A stretch of DNA of 33,016 nt, from contig DATKAO010000026.1 in the NCBI GenBank assembly GCA_035498015.1, positions 1-33,016 on the forward strand, in the 5' to 3' direction. Below, piece by piece: positions 30,891 to 33,016 of this stretch. A program made the translations under genes and the position numbers. Position 1 is the stretch's first letter, and each line of letters opens with the position of its first letter. A model generated the notes under the pieces. It was not told where the DNA came from, made no database searches, and worked only from the letters and a program-made list of their open reading frames with translations. Source of the DNA: Myxococcota bacterium (GTDB taxonomy: Bacteria; Myxococcota_A; UBA9160; SZUA-336).

Positions 30891-33016
30891 CTCGGAGGGT
30901 GTCACTCACGATGTGGACGCTGCGCGCTGTCGCTGCGCTCGCACTGGCCGCGATCCCGCCGCAGGCGCGGGCGCTCGGGGCCGAAGTGAAGACGATCTCC
31001 GCCGTCGAGGTCCAGAACGACGGGGGCGTGACTCGGATCGTGCTGCGCGGGGCCAAGGACGCCATCTACACCGCGTTCATGAAGGACAATCCGCCGCGGC
31101 TGATCATCGAGCTGCCGGACGTGAACTTCGAGAACGTCAACACGCCGATCGCCGTGAAGAACGGGCTGGTCGACGAGGTGACCCTGGGCGCGTTCGGCGA
31201 CGTGAAGGCCGGTCACAACATGGCGCGCGTGTCGATCGCGCTGGCCAAGACCGCGGAGTACGAGGTCAAGCCGCAGGGCGACGAGATCGCGGTCGAGCTG
31301 CGCGCCGGCAGCGACTCCACGGCCCAGGCCGCTCCGACTCAGCCGGGCCCGCCCGACGTGTCTCCGGACGACGAGGCGGCGTTCGCGCAGGCGGCGAGCG
31401 AGGCCGCGCCCGCCGCGCCCGACGCCACCGCGCCCGCGGCGCCGTCGGTGCCCGTGCCCAAGGCGAAGTCCGCGCCCGCGAAGCCCGCGGCGGCGGCCAA
31501 GACGGCCGCGGCGAGCGGTCCCGCCAAGGCCAAGCTGAAGGCGCTGGTCGCGAGCGCGAACGGCATCGAGATCCAGGCCGACGGCCCGATCGACAACGTC
31601 GACACCTTCCTGCTCGCGAACCCCGACCGCGTGGTCGTCGACCTGTTCGGGGCGAAGAGCGGCATGGCCAAGGCCAAGCAGTCGTTCGCCGACGGCATCG
31701 TGTCACAGGCGCGCGTCGGCGAGCACCCGGACAAGGTGCGCGTGGTGCTCGACCTGCGCTCGAAGACCGGCAAGCCGACCGTGGTCCCGACCGACAAGGG
31801 CGTGCGCATCGAGCTCAGCGCCGACGGCAAGAGCGCCTCGGCGACTGACTCGGCCAGCGCAGCGCCTGCGGCGCCGAACACCGCCGCCGAGGCCGCGCCC
31901 GCGGGTGACTCCGCGCCGATGGCCGCCGACGCCGCGACCGGTGACGCCACCGTGCAGAGCGTGCACTTCGAGTCTCTGCCCGGCGTCGACCGCGTCGTGC
32001 TGACGCTCGGCAAGAAGGTCACGGCCACCCAGTTCGAGCCCGATCCGAGCACGCTCATGGTGCTCTTGAAGGGCGCGATGATCGACGCCGCGACCGAGCG
32101 GCGCGTGGACACCAAGGAGTTCGGCGGCCCGATCGAGATGTTCTCCGTCTTCAAGACGCCCGACATCCCGACGCCCGAGGTGCGCGTGCTCCTGAAGCGC
32201 AACACGCCCGAGAAGGCCAAGCTCACCTGGGACGGCGGCCAGCTGCGCATCGAGATGGCGCGCCCCGGCGGCGCGCCTCCCGCGGCGCCCGCGAGCGCTG
32301 ACTCCGGTGCGGCCGCGTCGGCCGACTCGGCGGCGCCGGTCCCGGCGGACCTGCCCGCGGACGCGGGTGCGGCTCCGGCGGCCCCGGCGGCGGGTGGCGA
32401 CATGGCGGCGGCTCCGGCCGGTGACCCGCACGCGGCGGGTGACTCGCACGGCGCGGAGCCCAGCCGCGCGGTGCCGGCCGACATCGGCAAGAAGGCGCCC
32501 GCGCCGATCAAGACCGCGAACGGCGGCCAGGTCGCGTTCGATCCGTTCCTCGACGGCCCTGCGGACCCGGCGTCGATCGACATCCTCGAAGAGGGTGGCT
32601 TCGACGAGGAGAAGCAGTATCAGGGTCGCCGCATCTCACTCGACTTCAAGGACGCCGACATCGGCAACATCCTGCGCCTGATCGCGGAGGTCTCCGACCT
32701 GAACGTGATCGCCGGCCAGGACGTGGCGGGCAAGGTCACGATCCGCCTGGTCGACGTCCCGTGGGACCAGGCGCTCGACGTGATCCTCTTGACCAAGGGC
32801 CTGGGCTTCGTGCGCATCGGCAACATCCTGCGCATCGCGCCGACCGACGTGCTCAAGACCGAGCGCGAGGCGCGGCTGCAGGAGCGCCGCTCGCGCGAGA
32901 AGCTCGAGGACCTGGTCGTGAAGCTCCAGCCGGTGAACTTCGCCAAGGCGGGGGACCTCGACAAGCTGGTCAAGCGCCTGCTCTCGACGCGCGGCTCGGT
33001 GAACGTCGACGAGCGC
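30887..33016 (+). CDS. pilQ: Type IV pilus secretin (right end cut by window edge)
   Basis: 710 residues are visible and the frame is open at the edge. A signal peptide (about 1-30, ending QARA) is followed by three AMIN-type peptidoglycan-binding domains (about 35-130, 205-310 and 340-455) separated by Ala/Pro-rich linkers. A secretin N0/STN domain begins with YQGRRISLDFKDADIGNILR and continues NVIAGQDVAGKVTIRL, DVPWDQALDVILLTKGLG, and the first N1 segment DLVVKLQPVNFAKAGDLDKL. The beta-barrel gate domain lies beyond the window. By family it forms the outer-membrane pore for the pilus. ATG 30887 overlaps the pilP stop. Three AMIN domains are one more than in P. aeruginosa. Confidence 0.95.
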   Translation, partial: MTRRVSLTMWTLRAVAALALAAIPPQARALGAEVKTISAVEVQNDGGVTRIVLRGAKDAIYTAFMKDNPPRLIIELPDVNFENVNTPIAVKNGLVDEVTLGAFGDVKAGHNMARVSIALAKTAEYEVKPQGDEIAVELRAGSDSTAQAAPTQPGPPDVSPDDEAAFAQAASEAAPAAPDATAPAAPSVPVPKAKSAPAKPAAAAKTAAASGPAKAKLKALVASANGIEIQADGPIDNVDTFLLANPDRVVVDLFGAKSGMAKAKQSFADGIVSQARVGEHPDKVRVVLDLRSKTGKPTVVPTDKGVRIELSADGKSASATDSASAAPAAPNTAAEAAPAGDSAPMAADAATGDATVQSVHFESLPGVDRVVLTLGKKVTATQFEPDPSTLMVLLKGAMIDAATERRVDTKEFGGPIEMFSVFKTPDIPTPEVRVLLKRNTPEKAKLTWDGGQLRIEMARPGGAPPAAPASADSGAAASADSAAPVPADLPADAGAAPAAPAAGGDMAAAPAGDPHAAGDSHGAEPSRAVPADIGKKAPAPIKTANGGQVAFDPFLDGPADPASIDILEEGGFDEEKQYQGRRISLDFKDADIGNILRLIAEVSDLNVIAGQDVAGKVTIRLVDVPWDQALDVILLTKGLGFVRIGNILRIAPTDVLKTEREARLQERRSREKLEDLVVKLQPVNFAKAGDLDKLVKRLLSTRGSVNVDER

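Noticed and set aside
31320-31500. Possible tandem repeat in the first PilQ linker
   Set aside because: Ala/Pro low complexity without a consistent repeat unit.
31339-32583. 414-codon minus-strand Ala/Ser-rich frame
   Set aside because: Antisense of the PilQ linkers and AMIN domains; low complexity mirrors the Ala/Pro linkers.

Overview
The window is gene-dense, very GC-rich DNA (roughly 70% by eye) with GTG and TTG starts, 4-bp stop/start overlaps and strong third-position GC bias. Gene content and order point to a delta-proteobacterial lineage in the broad sense (Myxococcota / Desulfobacterota / Binatota-like). The main reason is a single long type IVa pilus locus whose order pilB-T-C-S-R-A-(pilG-H-I type ABC system)-pilD-(second kinase/regulator pair)-pilM-N-O-P-Q resembles, as I recall it, the Myxococcus xanthus pil cluster. 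I cannot assign a species.

Layout. 1-3382 (minus): a membrane histidine kinase and its NtrC-type sigma54 response regulator; the regulator runs off the left edge. 3597-8773 (plus): coaBC (coenzyme A synthesis), an NfeD-type membrane protease, a slipin, and HflK/HflC, probably one operon. 8774-9847 (minus): one LptF/LptG-family permease, convergent with hflC with no base between the two stops. 9905-11910 (plus): ribF and a flippase-like (LPTM/UPF0104) membrane protein. 11948-18992 (plus): pilB, pilT, pilC, pilS, pilR. 18993-19245: a regulatory gap with a near-consensus sigma54 promoter, upstream GTSAC half-sites and an inverted repeat in the pilA leader. 19246-19920: pilA, followed by a strong hairpin terminator. 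20028-26383: a TPR-like membrane protein, ABC ATPase, ABC permease, pilD, then a second kinase and NtrC regulator, tightly packed. 26423-27592: a putative lipoprotein with three Ig/cadherin-like repeats. 27770-28024: a small HTH protein. 28032 to the right edge: pilM, pilN, pilO, pilP and pilQ (truncated).

How the genes work together. PilB and PilT power extension and retraction of a PilA fibre that PilD matures. PilC is the inner-membrane platform, PilM/N/O/P the alignment complex and PilQ the outer-membrane secretin. PilS/PilR very probably drive the sigma54 promoter of pilA. The second kinase/regulator pair, the Ig-like lipoprotein and the small HTH protein are the accessory parts whose roles are not known from sequence.

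The most unusual non-coding signal is a word, GAGTSACTC, a 9-base palindrome around a central S. It occurs six times exactly and about twenty more times with one mismatch, mostly inside genes on both strands. That is far more than base composition predicts and recalls a highly iterated palindrome or a modification/recognition site. No tRNA, rRNA, CRISPR array, insertion sequence or attachment site was seen, and no gene-free stretch exceeds 300 bases.
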